Assembly: GCA_903823545.1 (NCBI GenBank) | Contig: CAIJTL010001134.1 | Coordinates: 1-7,891 of the forward strand | From: an uncultured Planctomycetaceae bacterium | GTDB taxonomy: Bacteria > Planctomycetota > Planctomycetia > Planctomycetales > Planctomycetaceae | Length of the DNA stretch: 7,891 nucleotides | Reading direction: 5' to 3' | Part shown: piece after piece, positions 1-6,040 of the stretch | Layout: each line of letters begins with the position of its first letter | Numbering within the stretch: position 1 is the first letter of the stretch | Program-made: the position numbers and the translations under genes | Notes under the pieces: generated by a model | What the model saw: the letters and a program-made list of their open reading frames with translations, nothing else | Told to the model about the DNA's origin: nothing | The model's database searches: none

Positions 1-662
1 ATGATGGCTCCTTTCGCGATTTATCGCGAAAGTCCAACCTCGCAAATGACAGCTTTCAGATGCTTGGATGGGGGACTCAGTTCATTGATGGAGAACTCGA
101 TGGATTTCCTGACCTCATTCTCGCAAACGGGCACGTTCATGAACCGAGTGATCCCCAAGTTCCATATCGCATGAAGCCACAATACTACCGAAACTTCGGG
201 AACGAGAAATTTGCTGAAGTTTCGAGCTCGGTGTTGGGCAAATTCTTTGAAAGTGAACATCACGGACGTTCGCTTGCGCGAATTGACTGGAATCGAGATG
301 GCCGAGAAGACGTATGCATCACGCACCTCAACGAACCAGTCGCGCTTCTGACAAACCAGACCGAACCTCATGGAAATTTTCTCGCAGTTCGCCTTGTTGG
401 AGTGTGTTCGTCCCGCGATCCCATTGGAGCAACAGTCAAAGTGGTCGTTGGAGAAAAGACCTTTCAGAGACAATTGATTGCAGGTGATGGATTCCAGACA
501 TCCAACGAACGAAAACTGATCTTCGGACTAGGGGACGCGCATTCGATCGATTCACTTGAAGTCAACTGGCCCGCGGGAGGCACGCAGACGTTTCAAAGAA
601 TTAAGGCAAACCAGGAGTTGCGGATTGTTGAGGAAGGATCACACAGCCTCTTTGCTCCATGA
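1..662 (+). CDS. FG-GAP/VCBS repeat protein with C-terminal ASPIC/UnbV domain (3' end only)
   Basis: This is the C-terminal ~219 residues of a larger protein whose 5' end lies left of the window. Frame 3 is open from the first base, so the ATG codons at 1, 4 and 60 need not be starts. The fragment begins with a piece typical of CRTAC1-like proteins (FQMLGWGTQF, then DGFPDLILANGHV). A Ca-binding-type FG-GAP loop follows (DWNRDGREDV, about bases 285-314). The last ~85 residues fit the ASPIC/UnbV domain: GNFLAVRLVG, then IGATVKVVVG, then an FGLGDAHSIDSLEVNWPAGG segment. Such proteins are usually secreted beta-propellers of 500-1100 residues, often with TPR repeats; the precise substrate is generally unknown. 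The first propeller loop seen here is degenerate (GELDG where DxDxDG is usual). The stop is TGA at 660-662, and the next gene starts ~490 bp away, so this gene probably ends its transcription unit. Confidence 0.85.
   Translation, partial: DGSFRDLSRKSNLANDSFQMLGWGTQFIDGELDGFPDLILANGHVHEPSDPQVPYRMKPQYYRNFGNEKFAEVSSSVLGKFFESEHHGRSLARIDWNRDGREDVCITHLNEPVALLTNQTEPHGNFLAVRLVGVCSSRDPIGATVKVVVGEKTFQRQLIAGDGFQTSNERKLIFGLGDAHSIDSLEVNWPAGGTQTFQRIKANQELRIVEEGSHSLFAP
11..32. repeat. Perfect 9-bp inverted repeat with TTTA loop, inside the coding region
   Basis: CTTTCGCGA at 11-19 and TCGCGAAAG at 24-32 are exact reverse complements separated by TTTA. The repeat lies in the FG-GAP/ASPIC gene, where it encodes the segment around FRDLSRK. 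It has no T-tract and does not interrupt the frame. It could form a hairpin in the mRNA, or be a chance palindrome. Confidence 0.4.
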
Positions 663-830
663 CTTTTTGCCACTTGAAATGACACAGAACTGCAAAATGG
701 GTTGAGCCAAAGCATTGGCCTCACATGGCTTTTGTGACGGAACGAACTACCCCAAGAATTTCATGATCGGCACTTTCTCGCTGAGGTCTTGCTAGTGTTT
801 GACATTGGTGAAACCGTAACCCGAAGTGTG

Positions 831-863
831 CGAACGCCTCAAAACCTGAGGAATTGCCGTTCG
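831..863. repeat. Two-part inverted repeat (hairpin) in the intergenic region
   Basis: CGAACG (831-836) pairs with CGTTCG (858-863). Immediately inside, CCTCA (837-841) pairs with TGAGG (847-851) around an AAACC loop. A 6-nt one-sided bulge (852-857) separates the two helices on the 3' side. This gives 11 base pairs, with weak G-T extension outward. No T-run follows, so it is not a standard intrinsic terminator. It may be a structured RNA element, a protein site or chance. Confidence 0.4.
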
Positions 864-1032
864 TGCGACCTTACCCCCTCACTCACACATCGCGTTACAT
901 GTTGCGTAGATACAAGAACCCGCGAAACTTGCTTTCGAGTTTGAGGGCTCAGCGTGACCACGATTTCAAAATTCACTCATTTAGGAACTGTTTCCGTTGA
1001 CTTATGCCGTCTTGCATGGTCAACATGCTTTG

Positions 1033-1050
1033 AGATTCAGTTCTGAATCT
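1033..1050. promoter_or_regulatory. 18-bp dyad, possible operator upstream of the DUF1559 gene
   Basis: AGATTCAG (1033-1040) and CTGAATCT (1043-1050) are exact reverse complements separated by TT. The dyad lies ~100 bp before the DUF1559 start codon, just downstream of the TTGACT hexamer at 997. Its size and symmetry suit a dimeric repressor or activator site. As RNA it could form a 7-bp stem with a GTTC loop. No regulator is identified, and function is inferred only from symmetry and position. Confidence 0.3.
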
Positions 1051-1140
1051 GTTCTTCAACATTTCTTCCAACGTTCACACTTCCTTTGCCGTAAGTTCCG
1101 CAATCCGTGGAGCACGGTGCCTCTCTCTAAAGCAAACACG

Positions 1141-1147
1141 AGGAAAG
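1141..1147 (+). promoter_or_regulatory. Ribosome binding site of the DUF1559 gene
   Basis: The purine-rich AGGAAAG (preceded by a G at 1140) lies three bases before the ATG at 1151. It supports that start, as does the prepilin leader that begins right after it. Confidence 0.6.
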
Positions 1148-1150
1148 ATC

Positions 1151-2113
1151 ATGACAGTAAGACGTCGGTCCGGTTTTACTTTGATTGAATTGCTGGTCGT
1201 GATTGCGATCATCGCTATTTTGATCGCACTCTTGCTGCCTGCAGTGCAGCAAGCTCGTGAAGCCGCGAGAAAGTCACAATGCAAAAACAATCTCAAGCAG
1301 ATTGGGTTGGGATTAGCCAACTATCATGACAACTACAAAGTATTCCCAGGCGGCGAGCCTCTCACGGATCCTGAATGGGCTGCCAGCATGTGGGTGGGGA
1401 TGCTGCCCTATATGGAGCAGCAAGCTATTTTCAAAAAGTGGGATTTCAACAGACGAAACGATGGTTGGATCTGTGATGCAAACCCAGCATTTGGTGGCAC
1501 CGTGAACCAACACGTCATTGGCGTCAAGCTTGATTGGCTGATTTGCCCATCTTCCCCGTTAGAGACATTTATTGGTCCCTGTGGCCCCGTGATGATGGGC
1601 CAATATTTCGGAATGGCCGGAGCGGCGAGTACGGCGAACTGGAACGATGGGGTAAATTATATTCCCGGTGGCATTGCCTACTATTCTGATCGAGGCATTA
1701 TGCCATCAAACAGGTGGAAGGGTATTAAGGATTGCACTGACGGAACCGCGAACACCATCATCGTGGGTGAGATCAGTAAGCTGGTCAAAGATCCCGCCGG
1801 CGTCGAAGGCGAAATTCGACCTGGCCTCGATTGGGGGTGGACGATGGGCACTCACGCCAGTTGGAACGGTGCCTGGATGGTCAATCGAATTGTCACGAAA
1901 TATCCGCCGAACTCCTCGTCCAGAACCCTGCTTGGCTCGCGCCCAGGAGAAGCTCATGCACGTTATAACACTCCAATGTCCTCTGCCCATGCTGGCTCCG
2001 TCCATGTGGCGATGACCGATGGAACCGTCCGACAAATCAATAACAACATCAACATAGATACTCTGACTTATCTGTCCGTTCGCAATGACTCTCGGGTTCC
2101 CGGTGAGTACTAA
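1151..2113 (+). CDS. DUF1559 prepilin-like protein (H-X9-DG C-terminal type)
   Basis: This 320-residue protein belongs to the DUF1559 family, greatly expanded in Planctomycetes. The N-terminus is a type IV prepilin leader: three Arg (4-6), then SGFTLIELL, with predicted prepilin-peptidase cleavage between Gly8 and Phe9 and the conserved Glu at mature position 5 (Glu13). A hydrophobic helix spans about 11-31, followed by [19 protein letters not shown], the diagnostic post-helix segment. The C-terminal H-X9-DG motif is complete (His280, Asp290-Gly291). The length is normal for the family. The protein is likely processed by a PilD/PulO-type peptidase and held in the cytoplasmic membrane or assembled in a pseudopilus; its molecular role is not established. 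The start is fixed by the leader and an AGGAAAG ribosome site. A strong terminator follows, and the next gene encodes a lipoprotein of a kind often found beside this family. Confidence 0.95.
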   Translation: MTVRRRSGFTLIELLVVIAIIAILIALLLPAVQQAREAARKSQCKNNLKQIGLGLANYHDNYKVFPGGEPLTDPEWAASMWVGMLPYMEQQAIFKKWDFNRRNDGWICDANPAFGGTVNQHVIGVKLDWLICPSSPLETFIGPCGPVMMGQYFGMAGAASTANWNDGVNYIPGGIAYYSDRGIMPSNRWKGIKDCTDGTANTIIVGEISKLVKDPAGVEGEIRPGLDWGWTMGTHASWNGAWMVNRIVTKYPPNSSSRTLLGSRPGEAHARYNTPMSSAHAGSVHVAMTDGTVRQINNNINIDTLTYLSVRNDSRVPGEY

Positions 2114-2136
2114 TCTTTAGCAGTGGCGAACACGTT

Positions 2137-2171
2137 AATCTCGGGGGCAACTATTTGCTCCCGAGATTTTT
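2137..2171 (+). terminator. Rho-independent terminator after the DUF1559 gene
   Basis: A 14-bp stem (2137-2150 with 2155-2168) has a CTAT loop, one G-T pair and otherwise perfect complementarity, including TCTCGGG/CCCGAGA. It runs directly into TTTTT (2167-2171). It begins 23 nt after the DUF1559 stop and ends 31 nt before the lipoprotein start. It should end most transcription from the DUF1559 gene, so the lipoprotein depends on read-through or on a promoter of its own. Confidence 0.88.
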
Positions 2172-2202
2172 CCATTAGGTCAACTCATATAAGAGAATCG
2201 CG

Positions 2203-2664
2203 ATGAAGTTTCGGTCGGATCGAAGGTGTGTCGCAAATTTCGTGCTTCCTGTGTTGATGTTGGCAATCGCTGGATGCCGCGGAGACGATGGCTCCTATAA
2301 GGGACCCACGGGTGAAGTAACAGGGAAGGTCACCTTTGACGGGAAAGCAGTCCCAGAGGGTTCGCAAGTGATATTTCAGGCCACTCAAGCCGGGCACCTT
2401 GCCGCCGGAACCGTCAGCGCCACTGGTGAGTACACATTGCAATATAATGGCACCAAGAATGTGCCGACAGCGACATACCAAGTTGTGATTACGCCGCCCA
2501 GTAAGTCCGCAACAAATACACCAGCAGATCCAGTCGCTTCTGCAAAAGTCGCTATCACGACTGATGCCCCTCCATTCCCAGCCAAGTATTCGACCGTTGC
2601 TAAGGATCGCACTTTTACCGTCAAAGAAGGAAAGAATTCGGCAGATTTCCCGTTGTCAAAATAG
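2203..2664 (+). CDS. Small lipoprotein with carboxypeptidase-regulatory-like (transthyretin-type) domain
   Basis: This 153-residue protein starts with a basic N-terminus (residues 1-8) and a hydrophobic segment (about 10-23) ending in the lipobox AIAGC. Signal peptidase II would cleave before Cys25, which would be lipidated. The mature part opens with GEVTGKVTFDGKAVPEGSQV (37-56), the typical start of a carboxypeptidase-regulatory-like beta-sandwich. It continues through GEYTL and YQVVITPP strands and closes with PAKYST and a FTVKEGKNSADF segment. Planctomycetes carry many such ~140-160-residue lipoproteins next to DUF1559 genes. The function is unknown; it is probably anchored in an envelope membrane. 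AAGAGA (2191-2196), six bases before the ATG, is a modest ribosome site. TATAAG at 2188 resembles a -10 box but sits too close to the start for a convincing promoter. Confidence 0.9.
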   Translation: MKFRSDRRCVANFVLPVLMLAIAGCRGDDGSYKGPTGEVTGKVTFDGKAVPEGSQVIFQATQAGHLAAGTVSATGEYTLQYNGTKNVPTATYQVVITPPSKSATNTPADPVASAKVAITTDAPPFPAKYSTVAKDRTFTVKEGKNSADFPLSK

Positions 2665-3452
2665 TGCAACCGATTGATGCTGATTCGATTCCGAAAATCG
2701 TGCTTATAGCCAGAGGTCGCGTAGAAAATTTTGTGAGAAAGCATCAACGGTAGATTGGCTTGGTCCAGAAAGCCGTCACGTAATGGCGACGAAATCGATT
2801 TCCATCGTGTCATCTTCGAGTTGCCGTGAGACTCATCTTTAGTGGAGCCAGGCTGACGGAGCGGCGCCACGGGCGTGCTGAATTTGACCGACAGGCTGAA
2901 TTGACTCGAATGCGTTGTGGCGAGCAGCAAATCTGCCATCTCCTTCGCATGTCTGCAAAACGCCCCTGAAATCTTTCGAGCACGAGTTCTCAGCCAAGGT
3001 TGATCCGATCGAGGATGAGACCGGGAAATTGACCGGTCCACCTTTGGTGCTGTCTGCGGGAATTCGATCTGAACTGCGACATGACACACAACCTCGCCGA
3101 GAATCATCGCGAGTTGCGGTCGATTATAGAAATCAGCGAGTTCAACGAGGTGCACCTCTCGCGACAGCAGAATCGTGGCCACTTCTGCCTGCTGTAACCG
3201 GCGACGACTGAGAGTCTCAATCAGTTGATCGAAAACGACGAATTCCCCGATGCCGTTTCGGAGATCCGTGCGGCCTCATTGGTCGTCGACATCACTCCTT
3301 TCGTAATGCGACTGCACTACTGGAAGGGAGTTGCCATTACCCCCAAAGAACTCTCGCTCCTTTGTTTCCTCCGTTTCCTTCTGCTTCAATCGGGTTGCTT
3401 TGCGCTAGGAGCGCTAGGAGTAGAGGGCAACCAATGAAACGAAGGCAGATTT
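2665..3452. other. 788-bp region without a convincing intact gene; possible decayed coding sequence
   Basis: No open frame here has a recognisable domain, a good ribosome site and a plausible start together. On the + strand, frame 3 reads as protein-like sequence from about 3033 to 3437. It includes NLAENHRELRSIIEISEFNE before a TAA at 3195-3197, and NQLIENDEFPDAVSEIRAAS after it. Frame 2 from 2915 to about 3080 carries another protein-like stretch (EFSAKVDPIEDETGKL), so a frameshift plus a stop could be breaking one old gene. No family could be assigned. A minus-strand open frame of 265 codons (3182-2385) runs antisense into the lipoprotein gene and looks spurious. Confidence 0.35.
3402..3419. 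repeat. Tandem 9-bp repeat (GCGCTAGGA x2)
   Basis: GCGCTAGGA occurs twice in direct tandem, at 3402-3410 and 3411-3419, ~50 bp before the hydrolase start. It lies in the likely promoter or leader region of that gene. It could be a binding site or a replication-slippage duplication. Confidence 0.5.
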
Positions 3453-3460
3453 AAAGGAGG
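3453..3460 (+). promoter_or_regulatory. Strong Shine-Dalgarno site of the hydrolase gene
   Basis: AAAGGAGG matches the anti-Shine-Dalgarno complement almost perfectly and stands 8 nt before the ATG at 3469. It is the strongest ribosome site in the window and fixes the start codon. Confidence 0.85.
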
Positions 3461-3468
3461 GGTTTGTA

Positions 3469-4572
3469 ATGAATTACAAGGGCGTGCAATTTGTCATTGT
3501 TGTGTTGTGTATTTGGGGACTCGATGCGTTGCCAACGAGCGCGGCAGATCCTGTTCCGAAATATGGTGAGCACCAAGACCTGTCGTATTACTACGATGGC
3601 AACAGCAAGAAGCAGCCGATTAAGACTCCCGCCGATTGGGCCAAGCGACGTGAGCACATCGCCGCGTGGATGCAAACCGTGATGGGGCCGCTACCGAAGC
3701 CGGAAAAGCCGGTCCCGCTTGAGATGCAGATTGAAGAAGAAATCAAAGTCGGCAGCCTGCTTCGTCAGCGAATCAGCTACCACACCGACTCCATGGACCG
3801 TCGTGTCAAAGCTTTTCTGTTCCGCCCTGCCCTGTCAGGCAACAGCGAGACGACAAAACACGCCGCGATTCTGTGCCTCCATCAAACCACCAACATTGGC
3901 AAATCAGAACCGGCAGGACTGGGAGGCAATCCGAATCTGCATTACGCGTTGCACCTGGCCCAACGCGGCTATGTCACATTAGCTCCTGATTACCCCAGTT
4001 TCGGTGACTACCCTTACGACTTCGCACCACAGAACGGGTATACGAGCGGCAGCATGAAGGCGATCTACGACAACATCCGAGCGGTCGACCTGTTGCAATC
4101 ACTTCCGTTCGTTGACGGAAACCGCATCGGCTGCATCGGACACTCGCTTGGCGGACACAACACCATGTTTACCGCCTTCTTCGAACCGCGCATCAAGTGC
4201 CTCGTTTCCAATTGTGGATTCACACGCTTCCACAAGTACTACAACGGTGCGTTGAAAGGTTGGACGAGTGCTCGATACATGCCGCTGATTGATTCGCGAC
4301 ACCACAACAACCCGGACGAAGTCCCGTTCGACTTCCCTGAAATCGTCGCTGCGTTCGCTCCGCGTCCGTTCTTAGCCAGTTCGCCCGTCGGCGACAGCAA
4401 TTTTGAAGTGAGCGGCGTCAAAGACTCAATCGCCTCCGCTCGACCAATCTACGAGTTACTCGGAGCGCCCGACGCCCTTCAGGCCAACTATCCCGAATGT
4501 GCCCACGACTTCCCCGAAGCAGTTCGCGATGTGGCTTACAAGTTTTTCGACAAGCATCTCGGCGCTAAGTAG
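3469..4572 (+). CDS. Secreted alpha/beta-hydrolase, acetyl-xylan-esterase / dienelactone-hydrolase type
   Basis: This 367-residue protein has a Sec signal peptide: hydrophobic about 7-20, with predicted cleavage near LPTSAA-D at 26/27. The mature enzyme shows the alpha/beta-hydrolase order. AAILCLHQTT (132-141) is the strand and oxyanion-hole region, and YVTLAPDYPSFGDYP (168-182) resembles acetyl-xylan esterase-like relatives. The nucleophile elbow GHSLGG places the catalytic Ser at 226. The likely acid is Asp309 (SPVGDSNFE) and the likely base His346 (CAHDFP). An N-terminal cap of ~100 residues (PADWAKRREHIAAWMQTVMG) is typical of planctomycete members annotated as acetyl xylan esterases. 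The expected reaction is hydrolysis of an ester, possibly deacetylation of plant or algal polysaccharide, outside the cytoplasm; the substrate cannot be read from the sequence. It appears to be transcribed alone, with a strong ribosome site before it and a palindrome after it. Confidence 0.87.
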   Translation: MNYKGVQFVIVVLCIWGLDALPTSAADPVPKYGEHQDLSYYYDGNSKKQPIKTPADWAKRREHIAAWMQTVMGPLPKPEKPVPLEMQIEEEIKVGSLLRQRISYHTDSMDRRVKAFLFRPALSGNSETTKHAAILCLHQTTNIGKSEPAGLGGNPNLHYALHLAQRGYVTLAPDYPSFGDYPYDFAPQNGYTSGSMKAIYDNIRAVDLLQSLPFVDGNRIGCIGHSLGGHNTMFTAFFEPRIKCLVSNCGFTRFHKYYNGALKGWTSARYMPLIDSRHHNNPDEVPFDFPEIVAAFAPRPFLASSPVGDSNFEVSGVKDSIASARPIYELLGAPDALQANYPECAHDFPEAVRDVAYKFFDKHLGAK

Positions 4573-4616
4573 TCTCGCCAACCTGAATTCTTTTGATATC
4601 CCTGGAAGCAGAAATG

Positions 4617-4667
4617 CGGGGACCGCGTCAAGCGGCGTTGAATTTAATGCCGCTCGACGTGACCCCG
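4617..4667. terminator. Imperfect 51-bp palindrome after the hydrolase gene (terminator or repeat element)
   Basis: CGGGG (4617-4621) pairs with CCCCG (4663-4667), CGTC (4626-4629) with GACG (4656-4659), and AGCGGC (4631-4636) with GCCGCT (4649-4654). One A/C mismatch and a 4/3 internal loop interrupt the stem, and the terminal loop is AT-rich (12 nt). It starts 44 nt after the hydrolase stop. Only GTTTG follows, so it lacks a proper T-tract. It may act as a weak or factor-assisted terminator, or be a dispersed extragenic palindrome. Confidence 0.45.
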
Positions 4668-4786
4668 TTTGCTGACTGTGGACGTTTTGTTTAAGCCCAG
4701 TTTTCTTGGCTTGTCACTCAACGCCCCCCCCGTCAGACTCCGCCGCAATCTTTCGCCTTTCAATTCTGGACTCCCGGACGGAGCAC

Positions 4787-6022
4787 ATGCCCGAACAAGT
4801 CATTCACACTCACCAGTTGGCCAATGGATTGACCGTGGTGGTCGAACCGATGCGTGACGTGCAATCGGCGGCGTTTTCTTTCTTGATCCCCGGCGGCAGC
4901 GCCTTTGATCCCGTCCAACAAAACGGGACGGCGGGAATCCTCACCGACTGGATAACGCGCGGTGCTGGAGACCTCGACAGTCGCGACCTTTCCAATGCCC
5001 TCGATAATCTCGGCGTTCAGCGCAGCGAGAACACCGGCATCAACCACTTGTCGTTTTCAGCAGCGTCGCTGGGACTGAACGTTCCTGCCGCGTTACGACT
5101 CTACGCCGACATCTTGCAACGTCCGCACCTTCCCGAGGAGGAATTTGAAGCGGCAATGGCGGGAGTCGAACAATCGTTGCGGGCGATGGAAGATGAGCCA
5201 CAACGAAAAGTCATCATCGAACTTCGCCGCCGCTGCTACGACGCTCCTTGGGGATTGCCGACCGAAGGCTGCCTCGAAGACCTTCCGAACATTACTCCTG
5301 ATTCTGTTCGAGCCCACTTCCAACGCAACCTGCGTCCCAACGGAGCGATCTTGGGCATCGCTGGCTGCGTTGATCTCGATGAAGTGCTCGGTGTCATTAA
5401 TGACACATTCGGAGCTTGGGCCACGCAGCCAGAACCAGAGTTTGCTACAGCGCCGCGCGGTGAGCGAATCGGTCACATCCATCACGAGTCAACGCAGACG
5501 CACATCGGCATCGCGTATGACGGTATCGAATACTCGCACCCCGATTACTACAAGGCTTGGGCAGCAGTCGGAGTCCTCAGCGGCGGCATGAGTTCGCGGC
5601 TCTTCACCGAAGTCCGCGAGAAGCGCGGCTTATGCTATTCGGTCAACGCGTCGCTCAACAGCATGAAGCACGAAGGCCGCGTCCTTTGCTATGCAGGGAC
5701 AACAGCCGAACGCGCCCAAGAGACGCTCGACGTCACGCTGGGGGAACTTGTGCGACTCGGCGACGGCATCGAATCGCACGAACTCGAACGCTGCAAAGCG
5801 CGAGCGAAGAGTTCGCTCATCATGCAGCAAGAATCGACCTCATCTCGAGCTAGCTCGATCGCCCGCGATTGGCACTTCCTGAAACGCGTGCAAACGCTCG
5901 ACGATATTCGCCGCGATATCGATGAATTGACGGTCGAAAGCGTTCTGGCCTACGTGCATCAACACCCAGCTCGCGACTTCACTGTGCTAACGATCGGCCC
6001 GAACCAACTCAACGTGACGTAG
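4787..6022 (+). CDS. M16 peptidase-family protein, non-catalytic (R/Y-motif) subunit
   Basis: This 411-residue protein has the two-domain fold of M16B peptidases (mitochondrial processing peptidase and bacterial relatives). The N-terminal domain opens with QLANGLTVVVEP (10-21). The zinc motif is lost: where HxxEH should stand, the sequence is GILTD (50-54). The C-terminal domain keeps the substrate-binding segment LSGGMSSRLFTEVREKRGLCY, ending at Tyr284, with a likely R/Y pair at Arg277 and Tyr284. It is therefore the regulatory/substrate-binding partner of the catalytic subunit encoded 18 nt downstream. No signal peptide is seen, so a cytoplasmic location is likely. I chose the ATG at 4787 (weak GGACGGAG before it) over an in-frame TTG at 4706, because the extra 27 residues are low-complexity and precede the conserved family start. 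A C8 tract lies at 4724-4731 in the leader. Confidence 0.92.
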   Translation: MPEQVIHTHQLANGLTVVVEPMRDVQSAAFSFLIPGGSAFDPVQQNGTAGILTDWITRGAGDLDSRDLSNALDNLGVQRSENTGINHLSFSAASLGLNVPAALRLYADILQRPHLPEEEFEAAMAGVEQSLRAMEDEPQRKVIIELRRRCYDAPWGLPTEGCLEDLPNITPDSVRAHFQRNLRPNGAILGIAGCVDLDEVLGVINDTFGAWATQPEPEFATAPRGERIGHIHHESTQTHIGIAYDGIEYSHPDYYKAWAAVGVLSGGMSSRLFTEVREKRGLCYSVNASLNSMKHEGRVLCYAGTTAERAQETLDVTLGELVRLGDGIESHELERCKARAKSSLIMQQESTSSRASSIARDWHFLKRVQTLDDIRRDIDELTVESVLAYVHQHPARDFTVLTIGPNQLNVT

Positions 6023-6040
6023 TCTGAAGGTCTTTACTGC

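Larger units (their letters stand above)
663..1150. other. Non-coding intergenic region upstream of the DUF1559 gene
   Basis: No credible gene is seen in these ~490 bases. A short weak hairpin lies at 703-723 (TGAGCCAA, loop AGCA, TTGGCCTCA with one bulged C); it could help end transcription of the upstream gene but lacks a clear T-tract. A stronger stem is at 831-863 and an 18-bp dyad at 1033-1050; both are listed separately. TTGACT at 997-1002 resembles a -35 box, but the best -10 at 18 bp spacing (CAACAT, 1021-1026) is poor, so no promoter is called. A 5-bp inverted repeat (GCATG/CATGC) lies at 1014-1028. The small open frame at 997-1188 overlaps the DUF1559 start and has no family features. 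Confidence 0.6.

Noticed and set aside
1..174. Frame 1 reading frame starting at the tandem ATG codons at the window edge
   Set aside because: It closes at 172-174 and overlaps frame 3, which carries the clear FG-GAP/ASPIC-UnbV sequence.
997..1188. 63-codon open frame overlapping the DUF1559 start
   Set aside because: It starts at a TTG, has no domain features, and overlaps the prepilin leader of the real gene.
2385..3182. 265-codon open frame on the minus strand
   Set aside because: It runs antisense through the C-terminal half of the well-supported lipoprotein gene, shows no recognisable domain and has no convincing ribosome site.
4706..4786. N-terminal extension of the first M16 protein from a TTG codon
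   Set aside because: The 27 extra residues are low-complexity, cross the C8 tract, and precede the point where M16 family sequence normally begins; the ATG at 4787 is the better start.
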